NCBI RefSeq assembly: GCF_003121985.1 | Contig: NZ_QEWP01000002.1 | Coordinates: 372,001-436,000, forward strand | Direction: 5' to 3' | Length of the DNA: 64,000 nt | Source: Marinilabilia rubra | GTDB lineage: Bacteria; Bacteroidota; Bacteroidia; Bacteroidales; Marinilabiliaceae | Notes under the pieces: generated by a model | What the model was told of the DNA's origin: nothing | Databases searched by the model: none | The model's input: only the letters and a program-made list of their open reading frames with translations | Shown: in pieces, positions 9,312 to 18,167 of the stretch | Layout: each line of letters starts with the position of its first letter | How positions within the stretch are numbered: position 1 is the first letter of the stretch | Translations under genes and position numbers: made by a program

Positions 9312-9608
9312 CTATCTAAGAAAATACAAAATAATGGTTACAACCGTATATAATAACGTTGCCATCACGATACCCCTCGCAGCCAGTAGCCTTTCAGTCC
9401 AAATAGCCAGGAAAAACACCAATAGATTTGGTAAAACACTAACGCTCACCAACTTTCCAAGGCTTTGCAATTTAAACATTGTGAGTACAAAATTCCAGAA
9501 ATCCAGATTTCCTTCATACCTTCCCTGAAATAACAAATATCCAAAGGCAATGGGCAGGATTAATCCTATAATCAAGCCTATCAATTGCTTGTTACACCAA
9601 CAGTTCAT
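9312..9608 (-). CDS. small integral membrane protein between surE and lpxB
   Basis: A 98-residue protein with three or four hydrophobic helices: residues 8-28 (LIGLIIGLILPIAFGYLLF), 54-70 and 78-97. It begins MNCWCNKQ and ends LYFLR. Its composition is that of an inner-membrane protein with almost no soluble part. A small membrane protein at this place, in the surE-lpxB direction, recurs in Bacteroidota, which supports a real gene and a possible envelope role. I do not recognise a family with a known function. Confidence 0.7.
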   Translation of the reverse strand: MNCWCNKQLIGLIIGLILPIAFGYLLFQGRYEGNLDFWNFVLTMFKLQSLGKLVSVSVLPNLLVFFLAIWTERLLAARGIVMATLLYTVVTIILYFLR

Positions 9609-9624
9609 AACAATAGATCATTAG

Positions 9625-9641
9625 TCCCGAATGCATCGGGA
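9625..9641. repeat. small palindromic intergenic repeat
   Basis: TCCCGA, ATGCA, TCGGGA form a short hairpin just behind the small membrane protein gene, viewed on the plus strand. Palindromes of this type are common dispersed elements in Bacteroidota. The rest of the 264-base gap to surE is AT-rich and holds no feature I can name. Confidence 0.4.
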
Positions 9642-9872
9642 TAGATATTAGATTTAAGATATAATCGTATGTGATTGATATTTTTTTTTAACGAACAACA
9701 CCCAGTAACAACAAGCACCTGTACTACAAATTCATCAAAGAAGCTTTACGAACTATTATCATAAATACTAAGATTAATTCATCTCTACTTCTGAATGAGA
9801 AAAATTCCTGGTTTTGAACCCTCAAAGTTGTAGAATCTATGAAAAAGAACAATAATAATTAAACTCCACAGT

Positions 9873-10676
9873 CTATAATATAACCTTGGCAACCATCTCA
9901 TACGATTGATCTTTCAACTGATCAATGGCTTCATGATTCGTTATGTCTACCCGACACGGAACCACTGAAACAAAGTTATTTTTCAGGACATACTCATCGG
10001 TATCTTCGGAATTAGGTTCAAGGTTCTGAAAAAAACCAGTAAGCCAATAATACTTTTGTTTTCTGGGATCTTCTCTTTCAACAAATTCCTCCACCCATCT
10101 GCCACGGGCCTGTCGACAAACCTTAATCCCTTTAAGACTATTCCCTTTGGGTATATTGACATTCAAAAATGTATAATCGGGCAACTTGTTTTGAATAACC
10201 TGGTTGATAATTTGTCTAACAAAGGGTTTAGCTGCATCAAATCTGGCATCATGCCTGTAATCAAGCAATGAAAAACCAATAGAAAGCACCTCATTAACGG
10301 CTCCTTCCCTTGCTCCTCCAAGAGTTCCGCTGTAATGAACACTAGAAGAACTGTTGCTCCCATGATTTATCCCTGACAAAATAAGATCAGGTTTTCGTGG
10401 CAGTAATGCATTAAAAGCCAATTTAACACAATCAACGGGCGTTCCGTTGGTTTTATATACAAAAAGGCCATGGTCCTCAGAAACTTTTTTTAAAGTTAGC
10501 GGCACTTTTACTGTAATGGCATTTGACATACCAGATTGAGCTGCATCAGGTGCAACCACAACAACATTTCCAAACTCCTTCGCAACTTCCGTCAAAACCG
10601 AAATTCCACCTGCATCAACTCCGTCATCATTCGTCACCAATATTAATGGTCGATGGTTTTTTTCAAATTCTATCAT
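9873..10676 (-). CDS. surE: 5'/3'-nucleotidase SurE
   Basis: A 267-residue metal-dependent phosphatase acting on nucleoside monophosphates and short polyphosphates. The metal-binding TNDDG (Asp-17, Asp-18), then APDAAQSGMSNAITV with the catalytic-site Ser, and ILSGINHGSNSSSSVHYSGT with the conserved Asn are all present. The C-terminal domain ends in the swapped tail near residues 235-267. The gene is cytoplasmic and lies upstream of the small membrane protein and lpxB, on the same strand but with a 264-base gap, so it may be transcribed separately. Confidence 0.94.
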   Translation of the reverse strand: MIEFEKNHRPLILVTNDDGVDAGGISVLTEVAKEFGNVVVVAPDAAQSGMSNAITVKVPLTLKKVSEDHGLFVYKTNGTPVDCVKLAFNALLPRKPDLILSGINHGSNSSSSVHYSGTLGGAREGAVNEVLSIGFSLLDYRHDARFDAAKPFVRQIINQVIQNKLPDYTFLNVNIPKGNSLKGIKVCRQARGRWVEEFVEREDPRKQKYYWLTGFFQNLEPNSEDTDEYVLKNNFVSVVPCRVDITNHEAIDQLKDQSYEMVAKVIL

Positions 10677-11089
10677 ATCTGAAATGTAATTTTTTATGCC
10701 CCAAAATAAGTACTGCCCTAAATACTCATGAGCATGTCAAAGATATTGAAATAAGAGGAATTCACAATACAATTAAGAGCTTTACAGTGGATTGTTATTA
10801 GTGAATTGCTGTAGCCTTTATGAGATTGTGAGTTATTCCATAATTCTGAACTCTAATTACAGGACACGGAACATCAAATCTTACTCCCTGAACCAAAAAC
10901 CCTGCACTCAGAACCTTTCCAAAAGATATTCTCCCATTTTTTAGTTGTTTGAGACATATTTATTTATTTTTGCTGGTCGTAAATTTTCATTTGACCATGC
11001 AAAAAAATTTAATGAAGCATTCCTGAGTCATCAAAAAAATTGAAAATTTACAGCTCAAAGCAAATAACATTGCAAAACACATCATACTC
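10677..11089 (+). promoter_or_regulatory. divergent spacer with candidate pheT promoter
   Basis: The 413-base gap between the divergent surE and pheT genes holds no coding frame I can support. TTG at 10945-10947, a 17-base spacer and TATTTTTG at 10965-10972 resemble a Bacteroidota promoter, about 118 bases before the pheT start. An imperfect inverted repeat TTTTGCTGGTC/GACCATGCAAAA directly overlaps and follows it, giving a possible leader hairpin. Confidence 0.4.
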
Positions 11090-13546
11090 ATGAACATCTC
11101 ATACAATTGGCTAAAAAATTATATCAAAACTGATCTTCCCGTAGAAGAAATCTCCAAAATTTTGACTGATCTGGGATTGGAAGTTGGCTCGGTTGAGACT
11201 GTAGATACTGTAAAAGGAGGCCTTCGCGGACTGATAGTAGGTGAAGTGCTCACTTGCGAGAAGCATCCAAACGCAGATAAACTTAGTGTAACTACTGTAG
11301 ATATTGGCGAGGAAGAACCTCTGCCCATTGTTTGCGGAGCACCTAATGTAGCAGCCGGACAAAAAGTAGTTGTGGCAACAGTTGGCACAACTCTCTATCC
11401 AGATGAGGAAGGATTTGAAATCAAAAAAGCCAAAATCCGAGGTGAAGTCTCCAGAGGTATGATTTGTGCTGAAGATGAAATTGGTCTGGGTACCGCTCAC
11501 GATGGAATAATGGAGTTGGAGCCTGAAACCAAAATCGGCACTCCAGCTTCGGAATATTTCAATATCGAATCTGACATTCTTATAGAAATAGATCTTACCC
11601 CCAACAGAATTGACGGAGCCTCACACATTGGGGTTGCCAGAGATCTGGGTGCTTTTCTTAAGCAAAATGATCCCAATATAAAAGTGAAATGGCCATCCGT
11701 TGAGGACTTCAAGAGTGATAACAACAACTGGCCGGTAGACGTTAAGGTTGAAACCCCCGAAGCTTGCACAAGATATAGTGGACTTACCATTAGCGGATTG
11801 GAAGTAAAAGAGTCGCCCGACTGGTTAAAAAACAAACTTCTGGCAATTGGACAAACGCCCATCAACAATGTGGTAGACATCACCAACTTCATCTTGCACG
11901 AAATGGGACAACCATTGCATGCTTTTGATGGCGACAAAATTAAGGGAGACAAGATTTTGGTAAAAACCCTGGATCAAGGTACTCTTTTTACAACTCTGGA
12001 TGAGAAAGAACGCGAGTTGAATGAAAAAGACCTGATGATTTGCAATGCTGAAGAGGGAATGTGTATCGCCGGAGTTTTTGGAGGCATTGACAGTGGGGTA
12101 AAAGAAAGCACCACCAAAATATTTCTGGAAAGTGCATGTTTTAACCCTGTTTTTGTAAGAAAAACTGCCAGAAGACATACACTCAATACCGATGCTTCAT
12201 TCCGTTTTGAAAGAGGTACCGATCCAAACATTACCATTTATGCTTTAAAAAGAGCTGCTTTGCTCATTAAAGAACTGGCAGGCGGAACCATTTCATCAGA
12301 AATCATGGACATCTACCCAGAGCCGGTAAAAGATTTTGAAGTAGAGCTTTCCCTAAAGCATGTTGAACGATTAATTGGCAAAAGTATTACCCCCGATCGC
12401 ATCAAAACCATTCTGGAAGCACTGGACATTAAAATATTATCAGAAACATCCGGAAATGTATGGCAATTGGCAGTTCCCCCATACAGAGTAGACGTTCAGC
12501 GTGAAGCCGATGTCATCGAAGAGATACTGAGAGTTTACGGTTACAACAATGTTGAAGCACCAGGTAAATTGAATTCAACCATTGTTTATGCCGAAAAACC
12601 TGACATTGGTGATCTACGCAATAAAATTGCAGGACAACTTATTGGCGCCGGCTTTGATGAAATCATGAGCAACTCATTGACGAAAGCCGCTTACTATGAA
12701 GGCTCAGAGAGTTTTCCTGAAGCAGAAGTTGTGAAGTTAGCCAATCCGCTGAGTACAGATCTTAACGGAATGCGTCAGACTTTACTATTTGGTGCACTTG
12801 AGGCAGTACGTCACAATAGAAACAGACAAAATTCTGACATTCGTCTTTTTGAATTTGGAAATTGCTACAAACTCAATCCCAATAAACCGGCAGGAGAAGT
12901 ATCAGGATACAAAGAAGACGAAAAACTTGCTTTAATTGCAACCGGCAACAAAACATCAGGCGATTGGAATAATCCGGATTCAAAAGTTTCTTTCTTCGAT
13001 GTAAAAGCATGGGCCTTTAACATTCTTGAGCGACTGGGTATAAACCCTGCCAACTGCAAAGAAATACCAAATGAAAACGATCTGATTTCGGAAGGATTAA
13101 CTTTTGCAACCAATAATGGAGCAGAGCTGTTTTACATGGGAATGATTCACCCAAAACTATTGAAAGACTTTGACATTGATGAACCGGTTTACTTTGCCGA
13201 GATCAACTGGAAAACACTTGTTAAGCAATCTGCCCAAAAAGAGGTTACTTTTGAAGAGCTTTCCAAGTTCCCTGAAGTAAAACGTGACCTTGCATTGCTA
13301 ATCAACAAGGATGTAATGTTCAAACAAATCAAAGACCTTGCGTTTAAGTCTGAAAAGAAAATTCTTAAGGAAGTATCGCTCTTCGACGTGTTTGAAGGTG
13401 AAAAGCTGGGTGCCGGTAAAAAGTCGTACGCTGTAACCTTCACACTTCAGGACACAGCAAAGACACTTAAAGATAAGCAGATTGAAAAGACGATGAATAA
13501 CCTGACAAGAGTTTTTGAAAAGGAGCTGGGGGCAAAACTCAGATAA
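11090..13546 (+). CDS. pheT: phenylalanine-tRNA ligase beta subunit
   Basis: An 818-residue subunit of the alpha2-beta2 PheRS that charges tRNA-Phe. In order: an N-terminal part MNISYNWLKNYI, the EMAP/tRNA-binding domain near residues 40-150 (HPNADKLSVTTVDIG), the B3/B4 editing domain near 210-390 with RKTARRHTLNTDASFRFERG, B5 near 405-475, the catalytic-like core, and a C-terminal FDX-ACB anticodon-binding domain (from about 720, FPEVKRDLALLI). The length is normal. pheS is not adjacent, as in many Bacteroidota. A strong terminator follows at once, so it is probably monocistronic. Confidence 0.96.
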   Translation: MNISYNWLKNYIKTDLPVEEISKILTDLGLEVGSVETVDTVKGGLRGLIVGEVLTCEKHPNADKLSVTTVDIGEEEPLPIVCGAPNVAAGQKVVVATVGTTLYPDEEGFEIKKAKIRGEVSRGMICAEDEIGLGTAHDGIMELEPETKIGTPASEYFNIESDILIEIDLTPNRIDGASHIGVARDLGAFLKQNDPNIKVKWPSVEDFKSDNNNWPVDVKVETPEACTRYSGLTISGLEVKESPDWLKNKLLAIGQTPINNVVDITNFILHEMGQPLHAFDGDKIKGDKILVKTLDQGTLFTTLDEKERELNEKDLMICNAEEGMCIAGVFGGIDSGVKESTTKIFLESACFNPVFVRKTARRHTLNTDASFRFERGTDPNITIYALKRAALLIKELAGGTISSEIMDIYPEPVKDFEVELSLKHVERLIGKSITPDRIKTILEALDIKILSETSGNVWQLAVPPYRVDVQREADVIEEILRVYGYNNVEAPGKLNSTIVYAEKPDIGDLRNKIAGQLIGAGFDEIMSNSLTKAAYYEGSESFPEAEVVKLANPLSTDLNGMRQTLLFGALEAVRHNRNRQNSDIRLFEFGNCYKLNPNKPAGEVSGYKEDEKLALIATGNKTSGDWNNPDSKVSFFDVKAWAFNILERLGINPANCKEIPNENDLISEGLTFATNNGAELFYMGMIHPKLLKDFDIDEPVYFAEINWKTLVKQSAQKEVTFEELSKFPEVKRDLALLINKDVMFKQIKDLAFKSEKKILKEVSLFDVFEGEKLGAGKKSYAVTFTLQDTAKTLKDKQIEKTMNNLTRVFEKELGAKLR

Positions 13547-13571
13547 GTGATATCTCAAATAATTTAAAACC

Positions 13572-13610
13572 AAAAAGCCGGTTCCGAAGATTTCGAAACC
13601 GGCTTTTTTT
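13572..13610 (+). terminator. intrinsic terminator of pheT
   Basis: AAAAGCCGGTT pairs with AACCGGCTTTT around a 13-base loop and is followed by a run of Ts, 26 bases after the pheT stop codon. It is a strong plus-strand terminator. Confidence 0.9.
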
Positions 13611-13637
13611 ATCCGTAAAGAGATATGTTAGCTTTAT

Positions 13638-13666
13638 CCCTGACAGGTTTCTGAAGCCTGTCAGGG
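13638..13666. repeat. palindromic CCCTGACAGG element
   Basis: CCCTGACAGG, a nine-base loop and CCTGTCAGGG form a perfect 10-bp inverted repeat. A related partial sequence (CCCTGTCAGG) is found near 56448. Palindromes with this core are frequent dispersed repeats in Bacteroidota intergenic DNA; the role is unknown. Confidence 0.6.
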
Positions 13667-13928
13667 ACTATTTCTAGCATTATCTTACTCCAATTATGAA
13701 AAAGATGTCTTCCCCCTGTGCTACTCCGGGTTCTCTGTTGTATTCAATAAAACCGACAGGGCAGGTATTTATTACAAAAATCGTTGAGGACAGGTATCAG
13801 AAAAGAGATGGTGGATTTTAAGAGCTCATAGTAAAGAGATGGGCATTTATATTAAACGGGGGAATTAACAAAGTTATAAACCCATAGGCAGACTCAAATT
13901 TTAACATTGGTGGGGCTATTATAAAAAC
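13667..13928 (+). other. spacer with a weak 41-codon reading frame
   Basis: An ATG at 13696 opens a 41-codon frame to 13821 (MKKMSSPCATPGSLLYSIKP...). It has no recognisable motif or signal peptide and I regard it as doubtful, possibly a remnant. The rest of the segment shows nothing. Confidence 0.2.
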
Positions 13929-13966
13929 AGAAACGGGTGTTACCTCGTTTGGTAACTCCCGTTTCT
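13929..13966 (+). terminator. long hairpin H1 upstream of an 11-codon ORF
   Basis: AGAAACGGGTGTTACC and GGTAACTCCCGTTTCT form a 16-base stem with one T-T mismatch and a six-base loop. It is followed by CTAACCTTAACCCTAACCC, not a U-run, so a terminator role is uncertain; it could be a structured 5' leader. It is the first of three large hairpins in 290 bases. Confidence 0.5.
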
Positions 13967-13989
13967 AACCTTAACCCTAACCCAAAATT

Positions 13990-14025
13990 ATGAAAATCTA
14001 TATACTTAAACAGTTAATCATCTAA
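13990..14025 (+). CDS. possible 11-residue small ORF or leader peptide
   Basis: ATG at 13990 encodes MKIYILKQLII and stops at TAA 14023-14025. The upstream leader is rich in CTAACCC, the same style as that of the next small ORF. The peptide is a short hydrophobic sequence like the beginning of a signal peptide. It could be a leader peptide or the stub of a deleted exported gene. Its end lies only 8 bases before the perfect hairpin H2. Confidence 0.25.
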   Translation: MKIYILKQLII

Positions 14026-14032
14026 AAGGTTT

Positions 14033-14103
14033 AAAGAAAGAGATAAAAATTTTCACTTTTTTTTCTTAAGCATTGATTAAGAGAAACTTTTATCTCTTTC
14101 TTT
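14033..14103 (+). terminator. hairpin H2 with perfect 16-bp stem
   Basis: AAAGAAAGAGATAAAA (14033-14048) and TTTTATCTCTTTCTTT (14088-14103) are exact reverse complements. The 39-base loop itself contains a small stem TCTTAA..TTAAGA. The end of the right arm is T-rich, so transcription could stop here in the plus direction. Confidence 0.55.
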
Positions 14104-14131
14104 TCAATTTACCTAACCTAAACCCTTACTT

Positions 14132-14173
14132 ATGAAGAAAACTTCATCCTTTATAACGAGCGTGGGCTGTTAG
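14132..14173 (+). CDS. possible 13-residue small ORF or leader peptide
   Basis: ATG at 14132 encodes MKKTSSFITSVGC and stops at TAG 14171-14173. It follows a leader ACCTAACCTAAACCC that resembles the one before the 11-residue ORF, and ends 3 bases before hairpin H3. As with its neighbour, a leader peptide or the stub of a lost exported protein are both possible. Confidence 0.25.
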   Translation: MKKTSSFITSVGC

Positions 14174-14176
14174 AAG

Positions 14177-14216
14177 TTTCAAAAAAAGAGGTAAACTTTT
14201 ACCTCTTTTTTTGAAA
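14177..14216 (-). terminator. hairpin H3, perfect 19-bp stem, terminator of the C1 peptidase
   Basis: The arms 14177-14195 and 14198-14216 are exact reverse complements with a two-base centre, and each contains a run of seven A or T. This gives a terminator in either direction. It lies 38 bases beyond the stop codon of the minus-strand peptidase gene and would also end any plus-strand transcript from the small ORFs. Confidence 0.8.
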
Positions 14217-14253
14217 TTAACTTTTCTTGGCAGTAATTCAGATTTAAGCACAC

Positions 14254-15456
14254 TTACTTAATGTTCATCTTATCACTCAAGTCCCTGGAAACAACCTCCT
14301 TATTAATCATTACAGAAATAGTTTTGTACTTCACAAAATTTTCAGAAGCATAAAGATATCCATCATATTTATTATCGGTATTCCATGAATTTTTGACTTT
14401 GTAATAGATGGTACCATCCTGATCTTTCACCATCCCAACTATATGCATTCCATGATCATCGGTGGTTTTGTAATTATCAAAACCTTTTTGACGTAATTCC
14501 TGGGTAATATCTTTTTCTTTTACCGGCTTGTTAAAGGAATACAATTGTTGCTGGCGTTCAGCCTCACTCATCTTTTCCCAACGCGATCGTTCGGTATCAT
14601 CCATTTCTTCAATATCTTCTTCAGGAGCAATGGCAACTCCGTTACGGTGTGAAAACCCTTTTTCACTTACATCGGTAGCCCACCCAACAGTATATCCTTC
14701 TTTCAGAGAGTTGTTGATAATTTCCATCATCTCCTCAAGTTTTACATTGTAAACCTCCCCCCAAAGCCAATTATCAGGAACTTCCATGATAAAAGTTTCA
14801 TAGAACGGGTGATGGGTAAATGAAGAAACCTGAATATAATCATCGGCATTCAAACCAATCACTTCATCGGCAAATTCATGAGGAGAATACTCCTTTCCTT
14901 CATATTCAAATTTTTTAGGTTCATCACCAAGGTAAGCATTCAGAATGCCCTCAAAGCCATCATGCCAGGCGGTACTAACTTTCCGGTTTTTATTTTCAAT
15001 CACCGCGTCTACGTAGCTTTTCAAAACATTGTCAATTTCCCCATGTACATGTTTCTCTTCACCATAGTTAAGACCTTCATAAGCTTCTTCGGGAACTGCA
15101 CCATAGTTTTTCAAAACATACAAAACGTCATGGAAAGCTCCGCCTGCTCCGAAATTTAAATTACCATGTAACCTGACATATTTTTCAGCTTTATCAGAAT
15201 AGCAATGACGAACAATGAACATTTCAGAAAAATTCACCGGGTCTTTTCCTAAGCGCATCATTTCGGACTCCAAAAATGAAACTCCGGAGAAACTCCAGCA
15301 AGTTCCGGACCTATGCTGATCTTTTACCGATGTGGTTGCTAAATCAACAATGGTTTCGAACTTATATCCTTCCTTCTCCTCTTTATTTTCATCCTGAGCA
15401 AAAACAGAAAGACCAATTGAAAAAATTAATACAAACAATAGAGATATTCTTCTCAT
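14254..15456 (-). CDS. secreted C1-family (bleomycin hydrolase-like) cysteine peptidase
   Basis: A 400-residue papain-like peptidase. Residues 1-20 are a signal peptide ending VFAQ, so it acts outside the cytoplasm. The oxyanion Gln-47 and catalytic Cys-53 lie in KDQHRSGTCWSFSG. The His is in DDHGMH and the Asn in VKNSWNT, the same order as in bleomycin hydrolase/PepC. The length is slightly below the usual 440-470 residues. An insertion rich in Glu and Arg (near residues 285-310, DDTERSRWEKMSEAERQQQ) looks helical. It stands alone, with a strong hairpin terminator behind it. Likely role: aminopeptidase-type breakdown of peptides in the periplasm; the substrate is unknown. Confidence 0.88.
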   Translation of the reverse strand: MRRISLLFVLIFSIGLSVFAQDENKEEKEGYKFETIVDLATTSVKDQHRSGTCWSFSGVSFLESEMMRLGKDPVNFSEMFIVRHCYSDKAEKYVRLHGNLNFGAGGAFHDVLYVLKNYGAVPEEAYEGLNYGEEKHVHGEIDNVLKSYVDAVIENKNRKVSTAWHDGFEGILNAYLGDEPKKFEYEGKEYSPHEFADEVIGLNADDYIQVSSFTHHPFYETFIMEVPDNWLWGEVYNVKLEEMMEIINNSLKEGYTVGWATDVSEKGFSHRNGVAIAPEEDIEEMDDTERSRWEKMSEAERQQQLYSFNKPVKEKDITQELRQKGFDNYKTTDDHGMHIVGMVKDQDGTIYYKVKNSWNTDNKYDGYLYASENFVKYKTISVMINKEVVSRDLSDKMNIK

Positions 15457-15718
15457 GAGATTAAATTTGTGTGTTAATAAATACGTTTTTGTTTTCTCTT
15501 TGATTACAATACTTCATTAAACTTTTTCAAAAAATTTAAAAATCGGTTGTTTGAAATCAAAGAAAATTTCCGGTTTTCACCGAAAGAAGCACAAAATTCC
15601 AAAATAAAAATATGATTTTTTTCAATCTCTAAAAAAGAGGCCCCGAATTAAACCTATGCGCATTTTTTGCGTAAGGGTTTAAATCCGCATTGTATATGAT
15701 TAATTCATAATAGAATCC

Positions 15719-17131
15719 ATGACAAAAAGTAATTTCATCACAAGACTCCCTCTCCTGTTAATCATTGCCATATTCATAGGTTGCGTACTATCAGGTTGCG
15801 CATCCAAACGCTACATGAATAAGGCTCTGGAACTGGAGAAAGCAGGCCTGATTACTGAAGCCGCAGATCTTTATCTCCGATCACTTCAGGCCAACGATGA
15901 TAATATCGACTCCAAACTGGGACTTAAAAGAACAGGTCAGGTGGTATTAGACCAAAAAAGCGATGAATTCATGGCTTTTTACCGCAACAAACAATACAAA
16001 GAAGCGGTTTACGCATTTCTGGATGTTGAAAAATACCATGGACAAGTTAAAAGTTTTGGTATAAACCTGGATATCTCAGAGAATGTGTACAGCTATTATC
16101 AGGAAGTAAAAGACACCTACTTGAACGAACAGTACGGTAAGGCAATCAATGCATTAAACACAGATAATTTTGAAAATGCACTCAGCCTTTTTGATGAAAT
16201 CCTCAAAATTGCCCCAAATTACCGGGATGCAACAAAGCACAGGACTACTGCACGGTATGAACCTGTCTACCGGGAGGGGTTAAATTTCCTGAAAACAGAA
16301 AAAAATCGCAAAGCTTACTATGCTTTTGATGAAATCCTCAAAAACAACGGAGAATACAAAGAAGCCTCTACATTTCAGAGCGAAGCCCGCGAAAAAGCTC
16401 TGATAAGAATTGGGATTATTCCTTTTTCATCCTATCGACTATCCCAAAAGAATATAGCAGATGAAATCCGCACCTATATCACGTCTCAAATAAGCAGACT
16501 TAATTCACCTTTTTACGAAGTGGTTAAATCCACGACAATGAATAATTCAGACCTGAATTACAATTTGCTTCGTAAATTGCTATTAAATAAATATGAAAGT
16601 GCCCCCAGGATACCTTCCAATATTGATGCTGTTCTTTCGGGAAAGATCAAGGATTACTCATCAGCCACAACTCCACTAAAAAAGACACGGCGAAAAGCCT
16701 GGCTAAAAGAATCCAAAACCCTAAAAAAAGAGGATGGAACAGAAGAAAAAGTAACAGAATACAGAAAGGTTTATTATTACGAGTACACCAGAAAAAGTAA
16801 CTTCAATTTGAGCCTTAGTTATACTTTAACCCATGCACAAAACAAATCAGTAATGGTTTCAGATGTTGTTGATAAGAAGCTTGAAGATCAGGTTAAATAT
16901 GCTGAGTTTGATGGTGATCATCGTAAACTTGTGCCAGGAATCTGGTATTCACTCACAAAAAAGAGCCAGCTCGACAAGGTTTACGACACCCCCCAAGCTG
17001 TCAAAGAGCTTCACGCTACTTTTGAGAGCAGAAAAGAACTGAATGATTCAGGTACACTCAAAAAACAAGCATTAGCAGAATTATCCGATGAGATTTCACA
17101 AAAAATCATCAACTACAATCCTGAGATTTAA
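15719..17131 (+). CDS. TPR-type lipoprotein with a CsgG/LpoB-like domain
   Basis: A 470-residue lipoprotein. The signal sequence ends in the lipobox LSGC at about residue 27. Residues 30-230 are helical, with TPR-like repeats (AGLITEAADLYLRSLQAND, ENALSLFDEILKIAPNYRDA, RKAYYAFDEILKNN). From about 238 an alpha/beta domain begins with RIGIIPFSSYRLSQKNIADE, resembling the nucleotide-binding-like fold of CsgG and LpoB lipoproteins. The stop codon is 4 bases before the start of the LPP20-like gene, so the two are co-translated. An imperfect inverted repeat (15648-15682) lies upstream. The role may be outer-membrane assembly or peptidoglycan-synthase activation; this is inference. Confidence 0.7.
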   Translation: MTKSNFITRLPLLLIIAIFIGCVLSGCASKRYMNKALELEKAGLITEAADLYLRSLQANDDNIDSKLGLKRTGQVVLDQKSDEFMAFYRNKQYKEAVYAFLDVEKYHGQVKSFGINLDISENVYSYYQEVKDTYLNEQYGKAINALNTDNFENALSLFDEILKIAPNYRDATKHRTTARYEPVYREGLNFLKTEKNRKAYYAFDEILKNNGEYKEASTFQSEAREKALIRIGIIPFSSYRLSQKNIADEIRTYITSQISRLNSPFYEVVKSTTMNNSDLNYNLLRKLLLNKYESAPRIPSNIDAVLSGKIKDYSSATTPLKKTRRKAWLKESKTLKKEDGTEEKVTEYRKVYYYEYTRKSNFNLSLSYTLTHAQNKSVMVSDVVDKKLEDQVKYAEFDGDHRKLVPGIWYSLTKKSQLDKVYDTPQAVKELHATFESRKELNDSGTLKKQALAELSDEISQKIINYNPEI

Positions 17132-17135
17132 AAAT

Positions 17136-18134
17136 ATGAACAAAGTCATTCTAGTCACAGGCATTGTATCATTCCTGTTTTCAGGAATCTGGGGTTGCAA
17201 GGCCAAAAAAGAGGCAGTCAAAGATTACTCCCAGCCTCCTTCATGGGTTTCTGAAAGACCTGTTAACCAGGGCTATTACTATGGCATTGGATCAGCTCCT
17301 AAAAGAGGTTCTGCACAAATTTACCGCCAAAGAGCTGCTGAAAAAGCTTTGTCTGACATTGCAGCTCAAATAGCCACTCATGTAAAGAGCAAAGCCTCAA
17401 TGTACCGTGTGGAGGATAAATATGGAATACGGGAAATATATGAAAGCCAGATTAAAACTCAAAGTGAAGATTTCCTGGAAGGCCAGGAAGTGATTGATGA
17501 ATATCAGAATGAGGATTACTATTATGTCCTTTACCGCTTATCTGCACAAACCTATGAGCAAAAAAGAAATGCAAGGAAACAAGGAGCTTTTGATGCTGCT
17601 GAGCAATTTTATTTGTCAGGAATCAAAAAAGCAGAAGAAGGCGAATATCAACTTTCAGTCCATTATCTCTTAAAAGCCATTGAAATAATTTACCCTTTCA
17701 GAGGAGAAGAAACCTTAGTTACAAACAACCAAGATACCCTTGATTTATTTGCCGGGCCCTTGGAGAAAATAAAATCCATAGCCCACCAATTAGAAATATC
17801 TGCATCAGCCGCTCAGGTAAAAGTTTCAGGAGACTATTTTGATGGAGCTGAAATAACTTATATGGTTCACGATAATTTGAAGAGAGCAGTTTCTGAAGCT
17901 CCCATTCTTTTCTCTGTTGATGGCGGCTATTTAATTAGCAACCGAGCTAAAACTGATTCGTCCGGAAAATGCACGGCTCCATCCATTCAAATTTCAGATA
18001 AAAGAAATCACACTCAGCTATCTGCATCGATTGACCTCTCTCAATGGGTAAATCAAGGGACTGAAATAATGGAGATCCGGAATCTTATTAAACAATGGAC
18101 TGAATCATCATGTGAAGTAAAACTGGTGAATTAG
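17136..18134 (+). CDS. LPP20-family lipoprotein
   Basis: I place the start at ATG 17136, because it gives MNKVILVTGIVSFLFSGIWGC, a lipoprotein signal with Cys near residue 21; an earlier in-frame start at 17088 would hide it. After the Cys come PPSWVSERPVNQGYYYGIG and QRAAEKALSDIAAQIATHV, typical of the LPP20 (PF02169) domain. A helical repeat section (AEEGEYQLSVHYLLKAIEI) follows, and the last 100 residues look like an Ig-type beta domain. It is coupled to the TPR lipoprotein upstream. Pairs of this type suggest a shared outer-membrane complex; the exact job is unknown. Confidence 0.8.
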   Translation: MNKVILVTGIVSFLFSGIWGCKAKKEAVKDYSQPPSWVSERPVNQGYYYGIGSAPKRGSAQIYRQRAAEKALSDIAAQIATHVKSKASMYRVEDKYGIREIYESQIKTQSEDFLEGQEVIDEYQNEDYYYVLYRLSAQTYEQKRNARKQGAFDAAEQFYLSGIKKAEEGEYQLSVHYLLKAIEIIYPFRGEETLVTNNQDTLDLFAGPLEKIKSIAHQLEISASAAQVKVSGDYFDGAEITYMVHDNLKRAVSEAPILFSVDGGYLISNRAKTDSSGKCTAPSIQISDKRNHTQLSASIDLSQWVNQGTEIMEIRNLIKQWTESSCEVKLVN

Positions 18135-18167
18135 TTATGCCTTCGTCCGTCGACCAGATATATTAAT

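Noticed and set aside
11111-12237. Several minus-strand frames inside pheT
   Set aside because: All are shadows of the clear pheT coding sequence.
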